A DNA stretch of 64,000 nucleotides from Burhinus oedicnemus (taxonomy: Eukaryota; Chordata; Aves; Charadriiformes; Burhinidae), in contig VFFE01007859.1 in the NCBI GenBank assembly GCA_008921705.1, positions 148,839 to 212,838 on the forward strand, in the 5' to 3' direction. Below the pieces are notes generated by a model that saw only the letters and a program-made list of their open reading frames with translations, was not told the origin of the DNA and ran no database searches. The position numbers were made by a program, and so were the translations under genes. Positions 38,514-49,433 of the stretch are shown one piece after another; within the stretch, counting starts at the first letter, position 1; each line of letters starts with the position of its first letter.

Positions 38514-38612
38514 TGGTGGGGGAGAGAAAAAGAGAAGGTGGAGAGAAGAGAGAGCAAGAGTGAGAACGGAGTGGGGATAGGGACAGAAATAGGGACAGGG
38601 ACAAAGGGGAGT
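38514..38612 (+). repeat. Purine-rich tract at the 3' end of the internal region (downstream copy)
   Basis: Nearly pure A/G over about 100 bp on the plus strand (pyrimidine-rich on the proviral strand), repeated identically at 46088-46186. It lies between env and the LTR. It is not the PPT, which should be purine-rich on the proviral strand. Confidence 0.7.
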
Positions 38613-38892
38613 TGCACGAAGAAAGTACGACATGGATTATGATAGAAGAATGCTCCATAGCAACCAAACGGAGGTGTTGTCCAATGCAAACATGTTTCAT
38701 TACACATATATATTTCTCTCCTTTTTCTCTTTTTTTTTTTAAGTTTAACAACATCTAACTTTACAGAATGAACTTGAAGAATCAAGTCAATGAGGTAGTT
38801 TTCCACTACAACAACGATAAAACAACTGGCAAGTATGATATGGGTACTAATATGCAATCTTTCCCTTAGACAATTTAGGAATTTGAAAGGGT

Positions 38893-40411
38893 TTAGGCAA
38901 TGGGTATTGTGGTTGGCTCTGATTGGTGGACAGCACAGATCCGTTTTGTGCCATCAGGTGAGATGGTAGGAATGAATTGCTTGTTAGATACTACATGTTG
39001 GATTAATTGAATAAAACAAGGGATTACACACGCAAAAACATTAAAGTGACAACCGTGCATAACAAATACAGTAGCAGCTGTTTTACCCATGGCGCCCCCA
39101 GTAACCAGGACCACAAATCGCTACTCCAACCGTCCTAGGTTTGGACGGGGACATGGGCTAACTTCCTAATGTCTTTGGTTAGTTGGAGGACCACCTCGCC
39201 TACGTCATCTATTTCTAAGCAGCAGTTGGAGACGTTTAGTTTCCCGCACACCCCTCCTTCTTCAGCTAACAGGTAATCTAGGACTATGTGGTGTTGAAGG
39301 ATTGCCGTGTGCATCTGTTGGGACTGCCAGGTTAAAAGATCTATTGCATTGGCAGTTTTATTGGTGATAATTTCCAGAGCCGCTTGTAGTCTGATTATCC
39401 AACTTAACTTATAAATTGGTTCCCTTGCCCCTGATATTGGTTCATTAGGGTTCCAGGTGGCAGGTCTGTAATGTTGAATTATTCACTCAGGAGGCCACTC
39501 ATTGTCCCCCCATTTTTGTATCCCACCCAGATTGACCTCAATAGATCGCGTCTTACGGGCAATACTCCTATGTCCAAGGCTGTCATATAGTTTTATTCCC
39601 AGCCGAAGTCCGCCTATCTCTGGCAAAAGAAAAAATAAGGGCCAGATAATCTCTATTTAACAGATTCCTGACCACCCTGTGGGTAAATGTTTATATGAAG
39701 TATGTCCACAGATCCAATAATGTCCTTTCTTAGCCTTAACACCATGAGCAAATGGCCCAGCTGCTTCTTTTGGGAATTGAAAATAAGTTGTGCCCCTGTC
39801 GCTCAGAAGGCTAAAAAACGTGGTTGCGTGATTATTTGTTAGTCCGGTGCAATACCAAGCACCAGAATTGTTTTTTCACTCACAAATTTTCTTATGAGAA
39901 TGATAGCTGGATCGTTGGATAGATAAGGTCTCATTCTGGTTTGACCAATATCCCTTAAATCTCCGATTGTGCCTGGTTTCATTAAGCCACATCTATATGT
40001 GGACATCCCTGTCTTTATCAACTAGCTTACGAGTGACTGTCCAAAATTTACTTTCCCCTACGTAGATCTCTCCCCCTTGAGTATGGTTCAGACAATACTG
40101 CCTTACATTTGGAAATCGGATTGGCCATGTCTCACTGTCGCCCCAAGTGTCGTTCGCTGTTTCACTGTAGTTGTTTATGATCTGGTCTGGGGTGAGGGGT
40201 GTGGACGTCCACGGCCAACTCGATAACCGCAGAGGTCCTCCACAAACCCGACAATGACTCAAGTTAAAAGTTTGGCTTACTGCTTTGGCCAATAATACAA
40301 ATTGTAGTCTTGAAAGGGGTCATGTGGTTGGGGGGAAGGTAGAGGAATTGGTCTCCCGTTACCTTTATAGGCATATTCCTGAATTAGGATAATCAAAAAT
40401 AATATGCACAT
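38893..40411 (-). pseudogene. env: env remnant, downstream copy
   Basis: Decayed retroviral envelope gene (surface plus transmembrane subunits). A candidate start ATG at 40409-40411 is followed by a hydrophobic signal-like stretch; that frame then stops, and SU continues in another frame (open 39993-40292). The TM part has a CX7CC cysteine motif (first Cys codon 39246-39248, CC codons 39219-39224). A TAG at 39135-39137 interrupts just before the membrane anchor, and a TAA at 39024-39026 interrupts just after it, with the tail in a shifted frame (open 38893-39114). No functional envelope can be made. The TM organisation resembles gammaretrovirus-like envelopes, whose usual spacing is CX6CC. 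Confidence 0.75.
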
Positions 40412-40518
40412 TCTGATTAAATTGCAATCAATGTCCGTTTAGCTTGTTCCGAGGGTATGTGTCTGGGTCAGTTGCTCCGTCCTAAAAAACAAGAACAGAA
40501 ACAAACTTGCTCCTTGGG

Positions 40519-41379
40519 TCAGAAAGAAGGAATAATCCATTTAGCGTGAATCTTATGGACCTTCCCGCTGGCGTTTTTTGCTCTCCAAGTGTATTTATTT
40601 ATTGAGATGTCTAATACTAACGGTATTGATCCTACAGTGGGGAGTTCAACTAAAACAGGTTGTCTGGGGAAGTGGGATGGATTGTCAGGGTGATCAGGCC
40701 TGTATGAGGTGGGCATGATTGTCAGAACTTGTGGGCAAAACACCATAATCTTTGGGCATCCATTTGTTCCCTAGCGGCTATTGATGCTGGTCACTGCGTC
40801 CCCCACCCGCTCAGCCCATCCTGGTTTGTGCAGTTTCAGGAAGCGTTTAAGTAACCTGTTTGTTCTTTCCATGATCCCATTCGCTTGCGGGTAGTATGGG
40901 GTGTGGAACAACCATGAAATTCCCTCCTGGGCCACCCATTCCTGAACTACCTTGGCTGTGAAGTGCGAACCATTGTCAGATTGGATTGACTGTGGTTTGG
41001 GGAAGGTCCCAAACCATTCCTTTAGGGCCTTCACAGTGTTCTCCCCGGTTGCCTTGGTGCATGGTCTAGCCTGTGCTAGTCCGGACACTATTTCGACACT
41101 CACCAGTATATAACACTTCCCTTCCGATTTTCGAAATGGCCCAATGTAATCAACCTGCCAGACCTCCCATAACCCCTTTCCCTCTCTCAGGTGCAGTGGG
41201 CCATCTTCCAGGGGGTGTTTGTCTAAGCGGACATGACATTGTTAGCAAGAAGATATACATGTTTTGCACTCTTCTCTGGTAACTGGCCACCCTTGAGTCT
41301 GTGCCTCACGAAATAGATCATTAATCCCTGAATGTTTCCGCTTTATATGTAGCCATTCCAATAAATATTCTCAGTTTTC
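40519..41379 (-). pseudogene. pol: pol integrase remnant, downstream copy
   Basis: The frame carries an N-terminal HHCC-like region whose last cysteine pair is interrupted by TAA at 41242-41244, then the catalytic core: VDYIGPF (first Asp), SDNGSHF (second Asp) and YYPQANGIMERTN, with exactly 35 residues between the second Asp and the Glu (D,D-35-E). The core is open over 40771-41103 and upstream to the zinc-finger stop. A TAG at 40771-40773 separates the core from the C-terminal domain (40519-40746). An upstream TGA lies at 41371-41373. Confidence 0.85.
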
Positions 41380-41859
41380 TCTTATTTGAGTGTTTTGTAG
41401 GGGAGCTAACCAAGCTAACTCGTCCACTTCAGTGTCCCACTGGCTCGCTGGGGTGTCACTTTGTTGGTGGGAGGCCACCCACGCCACCGCAAATTCCCCA
41501 TGTCTAGCAATTGCAAGGATGTCCTGCCATTTTTCCTTCTGCCATATTGGTATTCTGTTAACCTCCCACCCATTTTGCTCCCAGAATGGTAGCCACTCTG
41601 TGCAACCTTTAAATACTGCATAATAGTCAGTATAAATTTATACAGGGGAAATGGTTTGGGCTTCATGTTGGAACACGCTCCATACCACGATCAGTTCTTC
41701 CACTTGTGCACTAGCCTCCCTTTCGGTAATGATTTGTTCCTTGGTTCCTACTTGGAGTGCTACAGCTTGATATTTCCAGACTTTTCCTTCCCGCTTTGAC
41801 GAAGCATCTGTGAACCATACATTGAGCATTTGTTCAGAAAATGGGGGAGCTGTCTGCAT
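41380..41859 (-). pseudogene. pol: pol RNase H remnant, downstream copy
   Basis: Open stretch 41638-41859 encodes WFTDASSKREGKVW (catalytic Asp) and AQVEELIVVW (catalytic Glu). After a TAA at 41638-41640 the same frame continues with YTDYYAVFKG (third acidic residue) and VASHQQSDTPASQWDTEVDE. It is in the same frame as protease, the front of RT and integrase, whereas the RT stretch in between (41834-42694) is shifted. Confidence 0.82.
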
Positions 41860-43113
41860 TACAGGGGGAAGTTGGGGGGGTCTCTTTGCCTAAGTCTATC
41901 TCATCTTGTATGTTTAGCACCTTGCTGGCTCCTTTGGACATGGAGAAAATTTCACAATAATGTTCTATTTGGGCATACCACTTTTGCACAGAGGCTTTCT
42001 GAGCCACCCTGTCAGGGGGTGGGGTTCCCGCTAGGACTGCTTTAGTTACCTTAAATGGGCCCCGAAGAGTTATGGGTTGCTTTCGAATGGTTCGTCTGGC
42101 CTCTCTCAAAGCTAGACTAACTACGAATAGGCCTTTCTCCCACGTTGTGTATCCTTTCTCAGCATCTTTAAAACTGCGCGAGTAAAACCTATTGGGCCAC
42201 ATGGGCCCCTCTGGCCCTTTTTGCCATAAATGAATCGAGAGCCTGGTCCGGGCAAACCCCCACTCAATTTGGATAGGATCTGTTGGGTGGATGGGGCCCA
42301 AGGCTTGGTAGGCATTTGCCTCAAACACTAGCAGTCGTAATGTCTCATTGTGGACCAGAGTCCCCTCCCATTGGGCCCTTTTTCGCAATAAATCATATAG
42401 AGGTCTAGCAATAATTGAAAAATCAGGGATGTGTTTTCTCCAGAACACGAGTAATCTTTGTGCATGTTGTAAGTCTTTCTTTGATTTTGGCATTCTAATT
42501 AAATCAAGGGAGGACAAAGTATCCGGGGGAATACAGGTCATCCCCCCTCTCCACCATATTCCCAGAAATTTCACCTCACTTGAAGGGGCTTGTATCTTTT
42601 CAGGCGGAATTGTTAATCCTATTCTTTCTAGATGGGCAATAATGTCCTGCTGTGTCTCCCCAACTTCTTCTATTTGGCTCCCCCTGACAAGCACGTCGTC
42701 TATTGGGCCAATGTAGGAGAGTGCTTATACCCTTGGGGTAGGTGAGTAAAGGTATACTGCTGCCAGTCCCAGGTGAAGGTGAAACATTCCTGGTCCTCAG
42801 GTTGCAAAGGGATCATAAAGAACATATCTTTAACATCAATTGTTGCCATAACAGGGTGGGATTGTTCCTGAATAGCCGCTATGAACTCGGCAATGTTTGG
42901 TATGGCGGCTGTTAGTGGGCCAGTATTGCTGTTCAGTCTCCGATAAACTACTGTCAATCTCCATTTCCCTTTCGGCTTCTGGACCGGCCATACAGGGGAA
43001 TTAAAGGGGGATTGTGCTGGGACTACAACTCCTTGTTCTTTCAAATCCTCCAGTACTGGCGCGATACCTTCTCTTGCTCCCAAAGATAACGGATAGGGTT
43101 TTACATTGGTTAG
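41860..43113 (-). pseudogene. pol: pol reverse transcriptase remnant, downstream copy
   Basis: The front (42700-43083) has WPVQKPKGKWRLTVVYRRLN, ATIDVKDMFFMIPL (catalytic Asp) and LPQGYKHSPT. The frame then stops, and the next open frame (41834-42694) starts inside the catalytic box as IDDVLVRG. About 20 or more residues normally lying between the SPT motif and the YxDD box are absent, so an internal deletion with frame shift has removed part of the palm. The shifted stretch covers thumb and connection and ends near a C7 run (41873-41879 on the plus strand as G), where the original frame is regained. Confidence 0.85.
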
Positions 43114-43560
43114 TCAGGAAGGGGGGAGGAGAGGTGCCGCTTGCAGCAAGTGCACTGCCACACCAAAGGTTCTGGTTAACTGCCTAATTTGGGGGACACT
43201 GAAAGACCACGAATTCCTCTGTGCATCCTGCCATTGTTTACACTTCAGGACGTCTATACCTAAAAAGTTCATTTGGAAAGGCCCCACTGCTGCCATAGTA
43301 TCAACAGGACCTTCTTCTCCCGGTAGCCACAAAGTCACTGGGGTCATAGGTACGGTTTCGGTTTTACCCAGGGCATCTAAAACTATGAGGCGTTTGGACG
43401 GGATCAAGATACCATACTGTTCTGCCTCAATTCATCTTAGCACTGTGATTTGGGCTCCAGTGTCAATCAAAAAGTTTACAAGCCTTTTCTTTGGCCCTAC
43501 CACCACTGTAATCAATAAATCCCCTTTTTCTTTGCAGGTGAGTTGCTTTATAAACATCCA
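43114..43560 (-). pseudogene. pro: Retroviral protease remnant, downstream copy
   Basis: Aspartic protease with LIDTGAQITVL; the active-site DTGA codons are 43453-43464. A TGA at 43432-43434 follows two codons after the LR of the motif and another TGA at 43114-43116 separates it from RT; both are in one frame with RT, so pro and pol were a single frame. The C-terminal part reads VPMTPVTLWLP and NFLGIDVLK (flap-distal G-[IV]-D/N type region). Confidence 0.82.
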
Positions 43561-43698
43561 CCCTCTGCCCTCTCCCCCCTCCCCGAGGGGGTGGAGGATC
43601 TAGTTTCCCACCATTCTTTCGTCCCCTTTTAATTCCTCCCCCATGTTCACCATTGGTAAGGTACTAAGACTCAACTTAGGAGTAGTTCTCTGTCCGGA

Positions 43699-45125
43699 TC
43701 ATCTCTGCACAAGCAACTCTAACTTCTTAGTCGGGAGTCCATCCATCAAATCCCGGGGAATACCCTTTTGCAGCCACAACTGCCATAATCCTTGTTGGGT
43801 TAGGGGCTTTTCCTTCCCAGTTAGATCTGGGCTCCTCCCAGAGAATAGCGGCTGCCCACTTCTTTGTTCTGTCGCTTGCACAGCTCGGGTTTCAACTTTC
43901 TGGTATGAGAGGCTAACAGGCCCATACTTTGTCCCATAATTGATTAACTCTTGTGCTATCTCCCCCCAGGTCCACACCTTCCTCCATAGCCACCAATGTT
44001 CGGGGGTCACCATTCCCTCCAGGGCAGCCGCGATTCTCTCCTCACCAGGCATATTCCGAATTCTCCCCTGCAGTTGGATCCCGATAGGTTTTAAAGAATC
44101 GGGAAGTCCCCATATCAGGGGCGTCATTCGTTCCGGATCTACTGGCAACAGCACTGGGGAGCTCAGGTTGGGCTTAAGTTCCTGATCATACATCATTTGC
44201 AGACAAGCCACGTTCTGCACACTTTCCACCAGCTGATCTACCGAGCCTATTATGGCTAGGGGGTCTCCCCTTTCCAATGCGTTCAACCCTCCTGCCCAAT
44301 ATGCAGCCCTCTGAGTTAACGACCATGTGGCTCGGTGATCGCCAGTGATTAAAAACACGCCTGGGCCCCAATATCCTTCCGCCTCTCTCCGACAGCAAGA
44401 TCCCATCTCCCCCCAACATGGACACCCTCCAAAAATATCCAGTCTCAGATTCTCTCGCAGTCCTTGCAAAGTCCTTTTGCAGCTTGGCTAATTTGGTTGC
44501 TGTGAAAGGAATTTCCTTGGTAATAACCTGGGGGCGATTGTCATTGTCGTCTTCATATCCATGTTCTGTTTTAACTAGTGGGCACATATGGGGGGGGGCC
44601 TTCTACAGCCTCCTTCACTCTCTTAAGGTCTCCCTGGGGGTAGATTTGTCATATCCCTTTCTCCTCGAGCAGTACTTCTGCTTCTGCTAAAGTGTCTGTC
44701 TCCCTTAGAAGTTGGTTTCTCAACTCCTCCTTCAGTATCAGGTTTCGGCGCTTCTCCTCCCCCGGCGCCTGTTTACTTTCTTGTAGCTGTTCCTGCAGCA
44801 TTGTTATCGCTGCTTACAGGGAAGCTACTACAGCCTCAGCCTGACAAGACCTTGGTTTCTTTTCCTCCACCGCAGTGGCCAAACACGCTCCCAACACGGC
44901 GCAGATTATAGTTTTTCCCTTCCCCCTCTTAACCTTAGCCTCCTTCTGCAATACTATCGTTCCGTCTATTACACTTCGCAATTGGAACCAATGGTCCCTT
45001 GCCCAATCTTCTCCTTGGGGCAAGGGACGAGATCGATATATCTCCAAAAAATCATTTAACTTATCGGTTTCCTCAGCCCGTATGTGCACACAGTCACAAA
45101 TATCACCTGCCTTCTGGGCAACCAT
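43699..45125 (-). pseudogene. gag: gag remnant, downstream copy
   Basis: A 103-codon N-terminal frame (44814-45125) is followed by TAA at 44814-44816, then by open pieces in two other frames (44186-44587 and 43699-44469). The last encodes the capsid-like part (GDPLAIIGSVDQLVESVQ, MTPLIWGLPDSLKPIGIQLQ, VWTWGEIAQELINYG). No CCHC zinc knuckle is visible before protease. At least two frame breaks exclude a full Gag. Confidence 0.75.
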
Positions 45126-45411
45126 GTCCTACAAAGGGGATATTGTCCTGGGAGGGCCACACCTTAAAGTCCAAATTTCCCCTATACGCTCCCAGGAGGC
45201 CAAACCGTATGCTAATATACAAGTTACCAATAAAAAGGAAGCAACATCCACTCTTTCCTTACACTTCATTCGTCTCCGGCTGCTTCCCTTGCAGGAGAGC
45301 AGAACTGCGGATAGGAACTCCGCACTCGCTTCGTACTTTCTCGTATGTCTCGTTCACACACAATCGTGCAGCACGCCACAACAAGGTTGCATGACACTCT
45401 CGTCTCAAGGG

Positions 45412-45429
45412 ATCCTGTCCCTGATGCCA
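45412..45429 (-). other. Primer binding site, downstream copy
   Basis: TGGCATCAGGGACAGGAT on the proviral strand, six bases after the LTR 2 end. See the identical site in the upstream copy. Confidence 0.6.
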
Positions 45430-45435
45430 ATAAAA

Positions 45436-46054
45436 TGTCCCGATCCAATGTCGGGGAGGTTTCGTTACGATCCCAGGGATGAGATTAAGACACCAAACGA
45501 AGTCAAATGTCGCACAACCCTTCAGCTTTATTTTCAATGAACAGTGCAAGAAGAACCATATAGAGAGGCAATCGAGAGAGTGGGGAAGAGCAAAGGAAAG
45601 AAAGGGGCGGGGGGGGAGAGAGGGAGAGAGAGGGAGAGAGGGTTCAAGTCGGGGAGGGAATGTAGCTTCCACCACTCCAAGTCCGGTGATGCTCTGTTAG
45701 CTCCATCTATGATTTCCAAGCGTCACAGGCTTTGTTGAAGCAGGTTCCAGGAGATACATGAGGAGGAGAGGAAGAAGGAGAAAAAGCCCCTCACCAGAGC
45801 ACATGCACTCCTTTTATAGGGGTCCCATGCTCATGCGCAGATCACCGTTGTGTACGTGCAGTTTGTGCTATACGTGCTGTCTCCTCAAGGAGCCGTTGTC
45901 TGCCTTTTTCATGCCCTGGCCCTTGCGCAAGCGCACAGAGGTATTTCTCTGCAGGCCATGAGGGTGGTGTCTTCCAAGGCCGGATGTTAAGGTCGGGGAG
46001 TGATGGTGCAACAGCGATGTCGAGACAAACTACATTTAGTAACGGTCTTCTACA
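45436..46054 (-). repeat. LTR 2 (middle, chimeric), 619 bp
   Basis: Shared by both copies: 5' LTR of the downstream unit and 3' LTR of the upstream unit. At the eight left-side positions where LTR 1 and LTR 3 differ (up to 45651), plus the GA-tract form, it matches LTR 3; at the seven right-side positions (from 45801) it matches LTR 1. I found no private substitution. The switch lies between 45651 and 45801. TATA-like motif at 45810-45818 and AATAAA at 45527-45532 (minus strand). Confidence 0.93.
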
Positions 46055-46064
46055 CCACCCCGTG
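46055..46064 (-). other. Possible polypurine tract of the upstream copy
   Basis: Same short G-rich CACGGGGTGG as beside LTR 1, directly before LTR 2 on the proviral strand. Weak candidate. Confidence 0.35.
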
Positions 46065-46466
46065 GCTTGACATTGCAGTTTCCTTAGTGGTGGGGGAGAG
46101 AAAAAGAGAAGGTGGAGAGAAGAGAGAGCAAGAGTGAGAACGGAGTGGGGATAGGGACAGAAATAGGGACAGGGACAAAGGGGAGTTGCACGAAGAAAGT
46201 ACGACATGGATTATGATAGAAGAATGCTCCATAGCAACCAAACGGAGGTGTTGTCCAATGCAAACATGTTTCATTACACATATATATTTCTCTCCTTTTT
46301 CTCTTTTTTTTTTTAAGTTTAACAACATCTAACTTTACAGAATGAACTTGAAGAATCAAGTCAATGAGGTAGTTTTCCACTACAACAACGATAAAACAAC
46401 TGGCAAGTATGATATGGGTACTAATATGCAATCTTTCCCTTAGACAATTTAGGAATTTGAAAGGGT

Positions 46467-47985
46467 TTAGGCAATGGGTATTGTGGTTGGCTCTGATTGG
46501 TGGACAGCACAGATCCGTTTTGTGCCATCAGGTGAGATGGTAGGAATGAATTGCTTGTTAGATACTACATGTTGGATTAATTGAATAAAACAAGGGATTA
46601 CACACGCAAAAACATTAAAGTGACAACCGTGCATAACAAATACAGTAGCAGCTGTTTTACCCATGGCGCCCCCAGTAACCAGGACCACAAATCGCTACTC
46701 CAACCGTCCTAGGTTTGGACGGGGACATGGGCTAACTTCCTAATGTCTTTGGTTAGTTGGAGGACCACCTCGCCTACGTCATCTATTTCTAAGCAGCAGT
46801 TGGAGACGTTTAGTTTCCCGCACACCCCTCCTTCTTCAGCTAACAGGTAATCTAGGACTATGTGGTGTTGAAGGATTGCCGTGTGCATCTGTTGGGACTG
46901 CCAGGTTAAAAGATCTATTGCATTGGCAGTTTTATTGGTGATAATTTCCAGAGCCGCTTGTAGTCTGATTATCCAACTTAACTTATAAATTGGTTCCCTT
47001 GCCCCTGATATTGGTTCATTAGGGTTCCAGGTGGCAGGTCTGTAATGTTGAATTATTCACTCAGGAGGCCACTCATTGTCCCCCCATTTTTGTATCCCAC
47101 CCAGATTGACCTCAATAGATCGCGTCTTACGGGCAATACTCCTATGTCCAAGGCTGTCATATAGTTTTATTCCCAGCCGAAGTCCGCCTATCTCTGGCAA
47201 AAGAAAAAATAAGGGCCAGATAATCTCTATTTAACAGATTCCTGACCACCCTGTGGGTAAATGTTTATATGAAGTATGTCCACAGATCCAATAATGTCCT
47301 TTCTTAGCCTTAACACCATGAGCAAATGGCCCAGCTGCTTCTTTTGGGAATTGAAAATAAGTTGTGCCCCTGTCGCTCAGAAGGCTAAAAAACGTGGTTG
47401 CGTGATTATTTGTTAGTCCGGTGCAATACCAAGCACCAGAATTGTTTTTTCACTCACAAATTTTCTTATGAGAATGATAGCTGGATCGTTGGATAGATAA
47501 GGTCTCATTCTGGTTTGACCAATATCCCTTAAATCTCCGATTGTGCCTGGTTTCATTAAGCCACATCTATATGTGGACATCCCTGTCTTTATCAACTAGC
47601 TTACGAGTGACTGTCCAAAATTTACTTTCCCCTACGTAGATCTCTCCCCCTTGAGTATGGTTCAGACAATACTGCCTTACATTTGGAAATCGGATTGGCC
47701 ATGTCTCACTGTCGCCCCAAGTGTCGTTCGCTGTTTCACTGTAGTTGTTTATGATCTGGTCTGGGGTGAGGGGTGTGGACGTCCACGGCCAACTCGATAA
47801 CCGCAGAGGTCCTCCACAAACCCGACAATGACTCAAGTTAAAAGTTTGGCTTACTGCTTTGGCCAATAATACAAATTGTAGTCTTGAAAGGGGTCATGTG
47901 GTTGGGGGGAAGGTAGAGGAATTGGTCTCCCGTTACCTTTATAGGCATATTCCTGAATTAGGATAATCAAAAATAATATGCACAT
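46467..47985 (-). pseudogene. env: env remnant, upstream copy
   Basis: Broken envelope gene with the same lesions as the other copy: signal-like start at 47983-47985, SU in a second frame (47567-47866), TM with a CX7CC motif (first Cys 46820-46822, CC 46793-46798), TAG at 46709-46711 ahead of the anchor and TAA at 46598-46600 behind it, tail open in 46467-46688. SU keeps HCRVCGGPLRLSSWPW and N-glycosylation-type NDT and NHT sites. An envelope would mediate receptor binding and fusion; these breaks preclude that. Confidence 0.75.
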
Positions 47986-48092
47986 TCTGATTAAATTGCA
48001 ATCAATGTCCGTTTAGCTTGTTCCGAGGGTATGTGTCTGGGTCAGTTGCTCCGTCCTAAAAAACAAGAACAGAAACAAACTTGCTCCTTGGG

Positions 48093-48953
48093 TCAGAAAG
48101 AAGGAATAATCCATTTAGCGTGAATCTTATGGACCTTCCCGCTGGCGTTTTTTGCTCTCCAAGTGTATTTATTTATTGAGATGTCTAATACTAACGGTAT
48201 TGATCCTACAGTGGGGAGTTCAACTAAAACAGGTTGTCTGGGGAAGTGGGATGGATTGTCAGGGTGATCAGGCCTGTATGAGGTGGGCATGATTGTCAGA
48301 ACTTGTGGGCAAAACACCATAATCTTTGGGCATCCATTTGTTCCCTAGCGGCTATTGATGCTGGTCACTGCGTCCCCCACCCGCTCAGCCCATCCTGGTT
48401 TGTGCAGTTTCAGGAAGCGTTTAAGTAACCTGTTTGTTCTTTCCATGATCCCATTCGCTTGCGGGTAGTATGGGGTGTGGAACAACCATGAAATTCCCTC
48501 CTGGGCCACCCATTCCTGAACTACCTTGGCTGTGAAGTGCGAACCATTGTCAGATTGGATTGACTGTGGTTTGGGGAAGGTCCCAAACCATTCCTTTAGG
48601 GCCTTCACAGTGTTCTCCCCGGTTGCCTTGGTGCATGGTCTAGCCTGTGCTAGTCCGGACACTATTTCGACACTCACCAGTATATAACACTTCCCTTCCG
48701 ATTTTCGAAATGGCCCAATGTAATCAACCTGCCAGACCTCCCATAACCCCTTTCCCTCTCTCAGGTGCAGTGGGCCATCTTCCAGGGGGTGTTTGTCTAA
48801 GCGGACATGACATTGTTAGCAAGAAGATATACATGTTTTGCACTCTTCTCTGGTAACTGGCCACCCTTGAGTCTGTGCCTCACGAAATAGATCATTAATC
48901 CCTGAATGTTTCCGCTTTATATGTAGCCATTCCAATAAATATTCTCAGTTTTC
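48093..48953 (-). pseudogene. pol: pol integrase remnant, upstream copy
   Basis: Catalytic core open in 48345-48677 and upstream, with the D,D-35-E arrangement (SDNGSHF to IMERTN). TAA at 48816-48818 breaks the zinc-binding region, TAG at 48345-48347 separates the C-terminal domain (48093-48320), which reads GSIPLVLDISINKYTW. An integrase would join viral DNA to the host chromosome in the nucleus. The lesions are the same as in the downstream copy, so they predate the duplication. Confidence 0.85.
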
Positions 48954-49433
48954 TCTTATTTGAGTGTTTTGTAGGGGAGCTAACCAAGCTAACTCGTCCA
49001 CTTCAGTGTCCCACTGGCTCGCTGGGGTGTCACTTTGTTGGTGGGAGGCCACCCACGCCACCGCAAATTCCCCATGTCTAGCAATTGCAAGGATGTCCTG
49101 CCATTTTTCCTTCTGCCATATTGGTATTCTGTTAACCTCCCACCCATTTTGCTCCCAGAATGGTAGCCACTCTGTGCAACCTTTAAATACTGCATAATAG
49201 TCAGTATAAATTTATACAGGGGAAATGGTTTGGGCTTCATGTTGGAACACGCTCCATACCACGATCAGTTCTTCCACTTGTGCACTAGCCTCCCTTTCGG
49301 TAATGATTTGTTCCTTGGTTCCTACTTGGAGTGCTACAGCTTGATATTTCCAGACTTTTCCTTCCCGCTTTGACGAAGCATCTGTGAACCATACATTGAG
49401 CATTTGTTCAGAAAATGGGGGAGCTGTCTGCAT
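48954..49433 (-). pseudogene. pol: pol RNase H remnant, upstream copy
   Basis: FTDAS and VEELIVVW in the open stretch 49212-49433, a TAA at 49212-49214, then YTDYYAVF and the ASHQQSDTP region in the same frame. RNase H would remove the RNA strand from RNA/DNA hybrids during reverse transcription. TGA at 48945-48947 lies just before integrase. Confidence 0.82.

Noticed and set aside
38268..38857. Minus-strand frames of 92-121 codons at the LTR border
   Set aside because: They read through LTR sequence and the purine-rich tract in shadow frames and recur at +7,574; no viral product fits.
43106..43603. 165-codon plus-strand frame
   Set aside because: It is antisense to the protease region, which has clear active-site motifs on the minus strand.
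44875..45540. 221-codon plus-strand frame (also at 52449-53114)
   Set aside because: It is antisense to the gag start, leader and LTR, and exists because of base composition; no known antisense retroviral protein resembles it.
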